Source: Inhella sp. (GTDB lineage: Bacteria; Pseudomonadota; Gammaproteobacteria; Burkholderiales; Burkholderiaceae_C). From it: a stretch of 52,607 nucleotides of DNA. This document shows, one piece after another, positions 31,810-39,376 of the stretch. Each line of letters opens with the position of its first letter. Position 1 is the stretch's first letter. The notes under the pieces are model-generated. The model was not told the origin of the DNA, searched no databases, and saw only the letters and a program-made list of their open reading frames with translations. Where the stretch lies: NCBI RefSeq assembly GCF_027532025.1, contig NZ_JAPZSY010000022.1:1-52607 (forward strand), read 5' to 3'. The position numbers were made by a program, and so were the translations under genes.

Positions 31810-32616
31810 ATGCCCCGCATCGCCCTCCTCACCCAGCACGGCAAGGCCCAGGCCTTGCAGCCCTTGGCCGATCGCCTGGGCCTGGAACTGGTGCTGGCCA
31901 CGGGCAAGAACACCGACGACTTGGGCACCTTCACGCGCGAGCGCGAGCGGGTGGGCTCGCAGCTGGAGGCGGCGCTGACCAAGGCGCGCTGGGCCTGCGA
32001 GCTGACGGGCGCGCGCTATGGCTTGGGCAGCGAGGGCAGCTTCGGGCCCGACCCGCATCTGGGCATGGTGCCCTGGGGCGTGGAGATCGTGGCTTGGTGG
32101 GACGCCGAGCGCGGCCATGCGGTGCACGGCGTGGCCCAGGGCGGGGCGACGAACTTTCGGCACCGCTCGGTGGATTCGGAGGCGGCACTTCGTGCTTTCG
32201 CTGAAGAAGCGGGATTCCCCTTGCACGGGCTGGTGATTGGCCGGCCCCAGGAGCCCTGGTTCGACAAGGACGCGGCCGATTGGGCCGGCTTGTTCGAGCG
32301 GGCCGCGCCGGCCTGGGCCACGGGGGAGCTTTGGGTGGAGACCGACATGCGCGCGCACCGCAACCCCACGCGCATGCGCATGATCGAGGCCGCTGGCTGG
32401 GCGCTGGCGGAGCGTTTGGCCGTGGTGTGTCCGGCTTGCCAGGCTCCCGGCTTTGGCCCGGTGCGCAGCCTGCCTGGGGCCCGTTGCGAAGGCTGTGGCC
32501 TGCCCACGCCTGCGGCTCGGGCCGAGGTGCTGGCCTGCGGCGCTTGCGCCCACGCGCTGCAGCGGCCGTTGCGCGAGACGGTGTCGCCAGCGCGTTGCGC
32601 ATACTGCAATCCCTGA
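31810..32616 (+). CDS. DUF6671-like protein with C-terminal zinc ribbon
   Basis: A 268-residue cytosolic protein. The N-terminal domain (QHGKAQALQPL, GSFGPDPHLGMVPW, HRNPTRMRMI) looks like the DUF6671 family; no function is known for it. The last 70 residues hold four CxxC pairs (CPAC, CEGC, CGAC, CAYC), consistent with two zinc sites. A rho-independent terminator follows at 32655-32680. Family name rests on my memory of the pattern and should be checked. Confidence 0.75.
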   Translation: MPRIALLTQHGKAQALQPLADRLGLELVLATGKNTDDLGTFTRERERVGSQLEAALTKARWACELTGARYGLGSEGSFGPDPHLGMVPWGVEIVAWWDAERGHAVHGVAQGGATNFRHRSVDSEAALRAFAEEAGFPLHGLVIGRPQEPWFDKDAADWAGLFERAAPAWATGELWVETDMRAHRNPTRMRMIEAAGWALAERLAVVCPACQAPGFGPVRSLPGARCEGCGLPTPAARAEVLACGACAHALQRPLRETVSPARCAYCNP

Positions 32617-32654
32617 GCGGACGATCCCGGTCTTAGAGCCCGCAACCCAATCGG

Positions 32655-32680
32655 GGGGCGGGAAATTCCCGCCCCGTTTT
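32655..32680 (+). terminator. Rho-independent terminator of the DUF6671-like gene
   Basis: ggggcggg and cccgcccc form an 8-bp perfect stem (extendable by two A-T pairs) directly followed by gtttt. It lies 39 bp after the stop at 32616 and separates this gene from the endonuclease gene. Confidence 0.75.
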
Positions 32681-32779
32681 AGGGGTGTGGAAACCCGCGT
32701 TGTGGCGCCGGCGTCACCCATCGGTCACACCGTTTCGCTAACGTGCGCGGTTTCGTCAAAAGCCAAGCTGGAGTTCGTC

Positions 32780-34255
32780 ATGCGCGGGGTGTTTTCCAAG
32801 TGGGCCGGGGGCCTGGTGGTGTCGATGGTGGTGGTGTCGGCGCCGGCGGCTTGGGCGCAGACCGCGCTGACCAAGGGCGTCACCGTCAGCAGTATTTCGG
32901 GCGCCAAGGGCAGCACGAGGGACTACAGCCTGGTGGTGCCAGCTGGCGCCACCGGCTTGAGCTTCAAGCTCAGCGGCGGCACGGGCGACGCCGACTTGTA
33001 TGTGCGCCGCGGCGCCATCGCCACCAGCAGCACGAACGATTGCGCCTCCACGGGCTCCACCAACGCCGAGACCTGCAGTTTTTCCAGCCCAACGGCAGCC
33101 ACGTATTTCGTGCGCGTGCAGGGCTACAGCAGCTACAGCGGAGCCAGTTTGCTGGCCAACTACACGGCCGGCAGCACTCCGGCTCCCACGGTGACCCTGC
33201 AAAACGGCGTGGCCGTGGGGGGCCAGGGGGCTGCGCAAGGCGCTTGGCTGCGCTACACGATCACCGTTCCGGCGGGCGCCACGAACCTGTCCATCAGCAG
33301 CAGCGGCGGCACGGGCGCGGCCGACCTGTACGTGCGCGCAGGCACTGCGCCTTCGCTCACGGTGTACGACTGCCGACCCCTGGTGACGGGCAACAACGAA
33401 ACCTGCACCTTCGCCCAGCCTCAGGCCACCACGTATCACATCGGCCTTTACGGTTTCCAGGCGTTCTCGGGCGTGACGATCAAGGCGCAGTACACGGCGC
33501 CCAGCCAGCCCCCGGGCGGCGGCGGGGCCACGTGGTCGGGTTTCGAGAGCTATTACGTGCAGGCCATCGGCAAGACCGGTGTGGCCTTGCGCTCCGCCCT
33601 GAACCAAGCCGCGGCCCGCGGCCATGTGCGCAAGACCTACACCGAGGTGTGGGACATCCTCAAGTACACCGATGAAGACCCGGCCAATACGGCCAACGTG
33701 ATCCTGATCTACACCGGCCGTTCCCAAGCCAAAACCTACAACGCTTCGGTCAACTCCAGCGACCAAGACGCCTGGAACCGCGAACACGTGTGGCCCAAGA
33801 GCCGCGGTTTCCCCGATGAAGCCCAGTGGGGCTACACGGACATCCACCACCTGCGCCCGGCCGATGTGTCGGTGAACAGCACGCGGGGCAACAAGGACTT
33901 CGACTGGGGTGGCACCGCCATCGGCGAGGCCCCAGGCAATTTCACCGATGCCGACAGCTTCGAGCCGCGTGCCGCCGTGAAGGGCGACATCGCCCGCATG
34001 ATGTTCTACATGGCCATTCGCTACGAGGGCAGCGACGCGACCGGTGTGCCCAACTTGGAGTTGGCCGAAACCACCGGCACCACGGGCGCCGTTCTGGGCA
34101 AGCGCTGCGCGCTGATGACCTGGCACCGCCAAGACCCGGTGAGCGCTGACGAGATTCGCCGCCACGCCCGCATCGTCGAGCGCCAGGGCAACCGCAACCC
34201 CTTCGTCGATTACCCGGCCTGGGCCGAAGAGTTGTTCGGCGCCGGCTGCCCCTGA
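32780..34255 (+). CDS. Secreted endonuclease I with two N-terminal PPC domains
   Basis: A 491-residue exported protein. The signal peptide is cut after AWA (about residue 26). Two PPC-type beta domains follow (about 31-145 and 150-255); each has the GGTGDADLYVR / GGTGAADLYVR strand pair and a Cys pair. A Pro/Gly linker leads to an endonuclease I (EndA/NucM) domain with WNREHVWPKS (332-341, His336 the likely catalytic base) and DIHHLRP (354-360). It should cut DNA outside the cell, for nutrient use or biofilm release. PPC domains are often removed after secretion. The ATG at 32780 is chosen because the signal peptide starts there. Confidence 0.92.
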   Translation: MRGVFSKWAGGLVVSMVVVSAPAAWAQTALTKGVTVSSISGAKGSTRDYSLVVPAGATGLSFKLSGGTGDADLYVRRGAIATSSTNDCASTGSTNAETCSFSSPTAATYFVRVQGYSSYSGASLLANYTAGSTPAPTVTLQNGVAVGGQGAAQGAWLRYTITVPAGATNLSISSSGGTGAADLYVRAGTAPSLTVYDCRPLVTGNNETCTFAQPQATTYHIGLYGFQAFSGVTIKAQYTAPSQPPGGGGATWSGFESYYVQAIGKTGVALRSALNQAAARGHVRKTYTEVWDILKYTDEDPANTANVILIYTGRSQAKTYNASVNSSDQDAWNREHVWPKSRGFPDEAQWGYTDIHHLRPADVSVNSTRGNKDFDWGGTAIGEAPGNFTDADSFEPRAAVKGDIARMMFYMAIRYEGSDATGVPNLELAETTGTTGAVLGKRCALMTWHRQDPVSADEIRRHARIVERQGNRNPFVDYPAWAEELFGAGCP

Positions 34256-34278
34256 CCGAGGGCGGCGACACTGTGCCA

Positions 34279-34512
34279 ATGAGCACGGTGCCCACGCCCT
34301 TCGCCTTGCGCGGCGACTACATCACCCTGGAAGCCCTGATCAAGGCCAGCGACCTCGCTGGCTTGGGTCAACTGGCCCGCGCCGTCATTGCCGATGGCGC
34401 TGTCACCGTGGACGGCGAGGTGGAGCAGCGCCGCGGGCGCAAGCTGCGAGGGGGCGAGCTGGTGCGCTTGCGTGGCGCCGTCGTGCGGGTGGAGCCCGCA
34501 GGCGCCTTGTAG
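34279..34512 (+). CDS. Small S4-domain RNA-binding protein (YbcJ-like)
   Basis: A 77-residue protein that is one S4 domain: DYITLEALIKASDL, VIADGAVTVDGE and RRGRKLRGGELVRL match the fold and its basic RNA-binding face. YbcJ-type proteins bind structured RNA; the target is not settled. The ATG at 34279 is preferred to the GTG at 34273. It follows the endonuclease gene by 23 bp but the two functions are unrelated. Confidence 0.85.
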   Translation: MSTVPTPFALRGDYITLEALIKASDLAGLGQLARAVIADGAVTVDGEVEQRRGRKLRGGELVRLRGAVVRVEPAGAL

Positions 34513-34569
34513 GGCCTTTTGACCCGACGGGAAGTCACGCTGGCTTGCCGCGGTGTGAATGGGCCCTGG

Positions 34570-35367
34570 TCAGTAAAGCCGTCCGACCAGCGAGCCACCC
34601 AGGCTGCGCTGCAAGCTGCCCGCGGCGTCCCACGTCCACTCTTCCTCGCCATCTTCGAGCGCGTCCAGCAAGGTGTTGGCCGCGTCGTGCAGCGGCGCCC
34701 AGGGGTCGCAAGCCGAGTTGACGCCGGGTTGGGCGCACAACACCCTCACGCCGTCGCCGCGCGCTTCGCTGTGCAAGCGAAGCGACTGCGCAAACGCCTG
34801 CAAGCCCGCTTGAGCCGCCTGCTGCACGGGGCTGGTGCTGTGCGGGCCCCGCGCCCATGGCGCGGGCGTGAGCGCCACGATACCGGCCCGGCGCTGCGCC
34901 GCGGATTGCCGCAATGCCGGCCACAGCGCCTGCGTCAGCGCGATCGGGGCCAGCAGGTTCAGGTCCAGTTCGTCGGCCAGCGGGGCCTCGTCGGCGGTGC
35001 CCGGGGCGCCAAAGTCGCGCGGGGCTTTGAGTCCGGCGTGGTGGATGACGGCGTCCAGTGGCACGCCGGCCAGCGCCTGGAGCAGGTCGCGCCGCTCGGC
35101 TGGGTCGATCAAGTCGCAGGCCAACCAACGCGCCTCGGGCAGGGCCCGGCGTGCGGCCGCCAGCCGGGCCTCGTCCGTGCCCGTGGCCGTGACGGCCGCG
35201 CCGCGGGCCAGCAGGGCTTTCACCAGCGCCCGGCCCAGGCCCCGGGTGCCGCCGGTCACCAGCACGTGCAGGCCGCGCCATGTCAAGCCTGGCTGCCAAG
35301 CCAGGGGGCCGCCGGGGTGGGTGAGCCAGTCGGGGCGGAAAGCGGTGTGCAGGGCGGTGACGGTCAT
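34570..35367 (-). CDS. SDR-like protein with a degenerate catalytic centre
   Basis: A 265-residue Rossmann protein. The cofactor motif TGGTRGLG is intact, but NNAG is HHAG, and the usual Ser..Tyr-x3-Lys is replaced: the segment where YxxxK is expected reads STSPVQQAAQAG. An oxidoreductase with a normal SDR mechanism is therefore doubtful; it may bind a nucleotide or serve as a redox sensor. It is divergent from the GbsR-family regulator and shares its operator region. Confidence 0.78.
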   Translation of the reverse strand: MTVTALHTAFRPDWLTHPGGPLAWQPGLTWRGLHVLVTGGTRGLGRALVKALLARGAAVTATGTDEARLAAARRALPEARWLACDLIDPAERRDLLQALAGVPLDAVIHHAGLKAPRDFGAPGTADEAPLADELDLNLLAPIALTQALWPALRQSAAQRRAGIVALTPAPWARGPHSTSPVQQAAQAGLQAFAQSLRLHSEARGDGVRVLCAQPGVNSACDPWAPLHDAANTLLDALEDGEEEWTWDAAGSLQRSLGGSLVGRLY

Positions 35368-35411
35368 GGTGGCTTCCCGTAAAACATTGGGTTCATGAAA
35401 TATACCGCGCA

Positions 35412-35425
35412 GTATTTGAAAATAC
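35412..35425. promoter_or_regulatory. Candidate operator, SDR side
   Basis: gtatttgaaaatac is close to a palindrome (gtattt and aaatac arms with two central bases). It is 45 bp before the SDR-like start and in the same AT-rich control region as the larger repeat at 35466-35489. Possible GbsR-family binding site. Confidence 0.45.
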
Positions 35426-35465
35426 CAAGCGGTTTTGCCCTTGCCGACTTTGTGGCCTCTTCCTG

Positions 35466-35489
35466 AAGTTTCAATACTCTTTGAAACTT
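35466..35489. promoter_or_regulatory. Candidate GbsR-family operator (9-bp inverted repeat)
   Basis: aagtttcaa and ttgaaactt are perfect reverse complements separated by tactct, a 24-bp site 38 bp before the regulator start. Spacing and size suit a dimeric winged-helix protein, and the low GC of this patch stands out. It probably lets the regulator control itself, cydAB and perhaps the SDR gene. Confidence 0.6.
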
Positions 35490-35526
35490 TAGAAACAATG
35501 CGGAGGTCACCCGCCCGAGCGCCCTC

Positions 35527-36132
35527 ATGACCGCTCCTGACCCTGCCGCCGCCCCCTCTCCCGCCCCCATGAGCCCGCTGGTGCACGCCTTCGTCAGCCA
35601 CTTCGGCGAGATGGGCAGCCACTGGGGCATCAACCGCACCGTGGGCCAGATTTACGCGCTGATCTTCGTATCGCCGGTGCCCATCCATGCCGACGACATC
35701 GCCGCCACGCTGAGCTTCAGCCGCGGCAACGTGAGCATGGGCCTGAAAGAGCTGCAGGCCTGGCGCCTGGTGCGCCTGAAACACCTGCCGGGCGACCGCC
35801 GCGAGTACTTCGAGGCCCCGAGCGACGCCTGGGAGGTGTTCCGCACGCTGGCCGAAGAGCGCCGCCGCCGCGAAATCGAGCCCACGCTGAGCATGCTGCG
35901 CAACGCCTTGCTGGAAACGCCCACCAGCGAAGCCGACCGCATCGCCCAGGAGCGCATGCGCGGCATGCACGACCTGATCGACCTGATGAGCACCTGGTTC
36001 GACGACGTGCAGCGCCTGGACCCGGCCACGCTGGCCAAGCTGATGAAGATGGGCGCCAGGATCCAGAAGCTGCTGGAGCTGACCGGCGCCATCAAAGTCC
36101 GCGCTGCTGACGAGGAGCTCGGCCATGGTTGA
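35527..36132 (+). CDS. GbsR/MarR-type winged-helix transcriptional regulator
   Basis: A 201-residue regulator. Residues 15-110 hold the winged helix, with the family signature MGSHWGINRTVGQIYALIF and the recognition helix near SFSRGNVSMGLKEL. The C-terminal part is helical and likely dimerises. The ATG at 35527 follows a GGAGG (cggaggtc) ribosome site at about 20 nt; a later Met is at residue 15. Its stop overlaps the cydA start by eight bases, so it is made with the oxidase and likely controls it in response to a respiratory signal. The signal is unknown. Confidence 0.87.
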   Translation: MTAPDPAAAPSPAPMSPLVHAFVSHFGEMGSHWGINRTVGQIYALIFVSPVPIHADDIAATLSFSRGNVSMGLKELQAWRLVRLKHLPGDRREYFEAPSDAWEVFRTLAEERRRREIEPTLSMLRNALLETPTSEADRIAQERMRGMHDLIDLMSTWFDDVQRLDPATLAKLMKMGARIQKLLELTGAIKVRAADEELGHG

Positions 36133-37501
36133 CCCCAGCGCCCTGCTGCTGGCCCGCGCGCAGTTCGCGGCCAACATCAGCTTCCACATCCTGGCGCCCA
36201 CGCTGACCATCGCCCTGGGCTGGACCCTGCTCTTCCTGCGCTGGCGCTGGCTGCGCACGCAAGACACCGCCTGGCTGGCCGCCTACCGCTTCTGGACCAA
36301 GGTCTTCGCGCTGACCTTTGCGCTGGGCGTGGTCAGCGGCATCACCATGAGCTTCCAGTTCGGCACCAACTGGCCAGGCTTCATGGAGCGCGTGGGCAAC
36401 ATCGCCGGGCCGCTGCTGGGCTACGAGGTGCTGACGGCCTTCTTCTTGGAAGCCAGCTTCCTCGGGATCATGCTGTTCGGCCACGGCCGGGTCAGCGAGC
36501 GCGTGCACCTGCTGGCCACCTTCCTGGTGGCCTTCGGCACCACGCTGAGCGCCTTCTGGATCCTGAGCCTGAACAGCTGGATGCACACGCCTGCGGGCTT
36601 CCGCATCGAGAACGGCGAGTTCTTCGTGACGAGCTGGTTCGAGGTCGTCTTCAACCCCAGCTTCCCCTACCGCCTGGCGCACATGCTGCTGGCCTCGGGC
36701 CTGACCGTGGCCTTCTTGCTGGCGGGACTCAGCGCCTGGCAGACCCTGCGCGGCCACGCCAACGCCAGCACGCCCAAGGTCATGCGCGTGGGCCTGACCC
36801 TGGGCGCCGTGTTGATCCCCATCCAAATCTTCGTGGGCGACCTGCACGGCCTGAACACGCTCAAGCACCAGCCCGCCAAAGTGGCCGCGATGGAAGGCGT
36901 GTGGGAGACCGAGCGCGGCGCACCGCTGCTGCTGTTCGCCTGGCCCGACGAGGCCGCCCGCACCAACCACTTCGAGATCGGCATCCCCAAGCTCGCCAGC
37001 TTGATCCTGACGCACGAGCTGGACGGCGAAATCAAAGGCCTGAATGAATTCGAGGGCGCGCACCCGCCCGTCAAGCCCGTGTTCTTCGCCTTCCGCCTGA
37101 TGGTGGGCACCGGCGTGCTGATGCTGTTGACCAGTTGGGGCGCGTGGTGGCTGCTGCGGCGCCGCGGCTGGGCGCCCGAACGGCTCCCGAAGAAGCTGCT
37201 GGGCTGGATGGCGCTGATGGGCTTCTCCGGTTGGGTGGCCACGCTGGCCGGCTGGTACGTGACCGAAATCGGCCGCCAGCCCTTCATGGTCTACGGGCAG
37301 CTGCGCATCGCCGAGCTGGCCTCCACCACGCCAAGCAGCCACATCGCGCTCACGCTGGCGGCCTACGTCACCGTGTACCTGGCGCTGATCGTGGCCTACG
37401 TGCACGTGCTGCGCCACCTGGCCAAGAAGCCCATCGACGAGCTGCTGCACGGCACCGGCGAGGCCCCGCGCGAGCCCAAGAGCCAAGAGGTGCTGGCATG
37501 A
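36125..37501 (+). CDS. cydA: Cytochrome bd-type quinol oxidase subunit I (CIO-like)
   Basis: A 458-residue inner-membrane protein. Heme ligands are visible: His21 (for the bd site), His186, and Met326 as candidate for b558; Glu101 and Glu109 match the conserved acidic pair. GRQPFMVYGQLR (383-394) is the quinol-oxidase signature. The Q loop is short, as in the cyanide-insensitive (CIO) group. It oxidises quinol and reduces oxygen with high affinity, giving growth at low oxygen and resistance to cyanide or sulfide. It overlaps the regulator (8 bp) and cydB (ATGA). Confidence 0.95.
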   Translation: MVDPSALLLARAQFAANISFHILAPTLTIALGWTLLFLRWRWLRTQDTAWLAAYRFWTKVFALTFALGVVSGITMSFQFGTNWPGFMERVGNIAGPLLGYEVLTAFFLEASFLGIMLFGHGRVSERVHLLATFLVAFGTTLSAFWILSLNSWMHTPAGFRIENGEFFVTSWFEVVFNPSFPYRLAHMLLASGLTVAFLLAGLSAWQTLRGHANASTPKVMRVGLTLGAVLIPIQIFVGDLHGLNTLKHQPAKVAAMEGVWETERGAPLLLFAWPDEAARTNHFEIGIPKLASLILTHELDGEIKGLNEFEGAHPPVKPVFFAFRLMVGTGVLMLLTSWGAWWLLRRRGWAPERLPKKLLGWMALMGFSGWVATLAGWYVTEIGRQPFMVYGQLRIAELASTTPSSHIALTLAAYVTVYLALIVAYVHVLRHLAKKPIDELLHGTGEAPREPKSQEVLA

Positions 37502-38502
37502 CCCCGACCGACGGCCACTGGCTGCCCGTGGTGTTCGTCGCCCTGATGGGCGCGGCCATGCTGGCCTACGTGATCCTGGACGGCTTCGACCTCGGCGTGG
37601 GCCTGCTGCTGCCGCGGGGCCAAGGCGAGGCCGAGCAAGACCTGATGGTGGCCAGCATCGGCCCCTTCTGGGACGCCAACGAAACCTGGCTGGTGCTGGG
37701 CGTGGGCATCTTGCTCATCGCCTTCCCCAAGGCGCACGGCATCGTGCTCACCGCCCTGTACCTGCCGGTGGCGGCGATGCTCATCGGGCTCATCCTGCGC
37801 GGCGTGGCCTTCGACTTCCGCGTCAAGGCGCAGGCCAGCCACAAGCCGGCCTGGAACGCCGCCTTCGTCGCCGGCTCGGGCCTGGCCGCCGCGGCGCAAG
37901 GCTGGATGCTGGGCCGCTACATCACGGGCTTCGCCGAGGGCTGGGCGGCCACGGCCTTTGCCGCCGCCATCGCCGTGGCGCTGCCCGCCGCCTACGTGCT
38001 GCTGGGCGCCACCTGGCTGGTGATGAAGACCGAGGGCGCGCTGCAAGAACGCGCCATCGCCTGGGCCAAGCAGGCCTGGGCGCCGGTGGTGCTGGGCATC
38101 GGCGCCATCAGCGTGGCCACGCCCCTGGTCAGCACCACGGTGCGCGCGCGCTGGTTCGCCATGCCCGAGTTCATCGCCCTGCTGCCCATCCCGCTCATGA
38201 CCCTGCTGGCCCTGGCCGGCCTGCGCGCCTTGCTCAACAGCCACCGCGTGCGCGGCAAGCTCTGCGCCGGGCCCTTCTTGCTGGCGGTGCTGGTGTTCCT
38301 GCTCAGCGGCCTGGGCCTGGCCTACAGCCTCTACCCCTACGTGGTGATGGACCGGCTCACGCTGTGGCAGGCCGCCAGCCACCCGGATTCGCTGAAGGTC
38401 ATCCTCGTCGGCTGCGCCATCACCGTGCCCGCCATCGTGGGCTACACGGTGTTCGCCTACCGGGTGTTCTGGGGCAAGGCACAGCCGCTGAGTTACGGCT
38501 GA
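37498..38502 (+). CDS. cydB: Cytochrome bd-type quinol oxidase subunit II
   Basis: A 334-residue polytopic protein with the CydB start pattern (LDGFDLGVGLLLP) and GPFWDANETWLV (53-64), which is conserved in this subunit. It stabilises the heme centre of CydA. The ATG at 37498 overlaps the cydA stop (ATGA), which fits equal synthesis. No CydX-like small subunit is seen downstream, only the short frameshifted region at 38535-38731. Confidence 0.95.
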   Translation: MTPTDGHWLPVVFVALMGAAMLAYVILDGFDLGVGLLLPRGQGEAEQDLMVASIGPFWDANETWLVLGVGILLIAFPKAHGIVLTALYLPVAAMLIGLILRGVAFDFRVKAQASHKPAWNAAFVAGSGLAAAAQGWMLGRYITGFAEGWAATAFAAAIAVALPAAYVLLGATWLVMKTEGALQERAIAWAKQAWAPVVLGIGAISVATPLVSTTVRARWFAMPEFIALLPIPLMTLLALAGLRALLNSHRVRGKLCAGPFLLAVLVFLLSGLGLAYSLYPYVVMDRLTLWQAASHPDSLKVILVGCAITVPAIVGYTVFAYRVFWGKAQPLSYG

Positions 38503-38534
38503 CGCCTCAACGTCGCGCCGTTGGCAAGCGCCCC

Positions 38535-38731
38535 ATGTCCCAGCCCGACACGCCCTGTGTGTCCCCGATTTCCCGGGGCCCGAGACCCTCAGCACCGCGC
38601 GGGCGTACCTGAAAACGATTGGGCCGCACGGCCACTGGCTGGCCGAAAAGGGGCCGTTCAAATCGCCGGGCTTGCCGGGGCGAGCGATGCCGTGGGACGC
38701 GTCGAACGCCCTTCCCGAGTCCGGCGGCTGA
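38535..38731 (+). pseudogene. Possible small gene broken by a two-base (TG) expansion
   Basis: From ATG 38535 the frame starts MSQPDTPC and stops early. If one TG of the run ctgtgtgtcc (38555-38564) is removed, the reading continues to TGA at 38729-38731 and gives about 64 residues (CVPDFPGPETLSTARAY, then KTIGPHGHWLAEKGPFKS). In that frame about 49 of 57 third codon positions are G or C, as in real genes of this window. I do not recognise the protein. It could also be non-coding sequence or a sequencing error. The rest of 38503-38760 shows nothing. Confidence 0.4.
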
Positions 38732-38760
38732 TGCCGATCGCGCCAAGGCGCAGCGCGGGT

Positions 38761-39243
38761 TCAGCGCGGACGCTGAAAACCCCCGGCCACCCAGTCCTCG
38801 GCCGCGGCCTTGCTGAGCTTGTAGTTCGGCGCCACGCGCACCTCGGCCAGGCGCGTGCCGGTGGCGTCTTCGGCGCTCAGGACCGCGTAGGGCTCGTCCT
38901 CTGAGGGCACGATGTCCAGGTTGACCTTGAGCCAGGCGCCGTCCTGCGCCACGTAGAGCGATTTGTGCAGCTGGGCGCGCAGCTGTTGCTCGTGCCGTTC
39001 GATGACCTCGCTGGCCGTCTTCACCAGGGTGTTGAAAGCGCTGCTGTCCAGGGGCTTGGGGTTCTTCTTGTCGCGGCCCATGGTCCAGGGGCCGACGAGC
39101 GCGGGCTCGGCATGGCCGTCGAGGTACATGGCCACGGCCCAGCCCTCGTCGTCCTCGTTCTTGATGACCTGGGCCGTCCAGCCCTTGTCGCGCCAGCGGC
39201 GGGGCTCTTGGATCAGGTCGGGGGTCGCGTCGTCGTCGTGCAT
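38761..39243 (-). CDS. Uncharacterised soluble protein
   Basis: A 160-residue cytosolic protein with no signal peptide and no motif I recognise. It starts acidic (MHDDDATPDL) and has conserved-looking parts GWAVAMYLDGHAEPALVGPWTMGRDKKNPK and, near the end, a basic lysine-containing tail. Third-codon G/C use and the absence of overlap support a real gene. The ATG at 39243 is preferred to the longer frame, which would run through the palindrome at 39293. It is divergent from the DsbD-like gene. Confidence 0.7.
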   Translation of the reverse strand: MHDDDATPDLIQEPRRWRDKGWTAQVIKNEDDEGWAVAMYLDGHAEPALVGPWTMGRDKKNPKPLDSSAFNTLVKTASEVIERHEQQLRAQLHKSLYVAQDGAWLKVNLDIVPSEDEPYAVLSAEDATGTRLAEVRVAPNYKLSKAAAEDWVAGGFQRPR

Positions 39244-39292
39244 TGGGGCGGGCCGGGAAGCAGGGCGCGGGATTTTGCGTGCACCGTTGTAA

Positions 39293-39310
39293 GCCTGACG
39301 ACCGTCAGGC
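39293..39310. promoter_or_regulatory. 18-bp palindromic site between divergent genes
   Basis: gcctgacg-ac-cgtcaggc is a perfect inverted repeat in the 133-bp gap between starts at 39243 and 39377. No T-run follows. It is a good candidate for an operator controlling the DsbD-like gene, the uncharacterised gene, or both. Confidence 0.45.
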
Positions 39311-39376
39311 CGACTCATCCCCACCTAAAGTTCGGCGCCTGGGCGCGCTGCGCCCCCCGAATCGGTTCTCTGCCCC

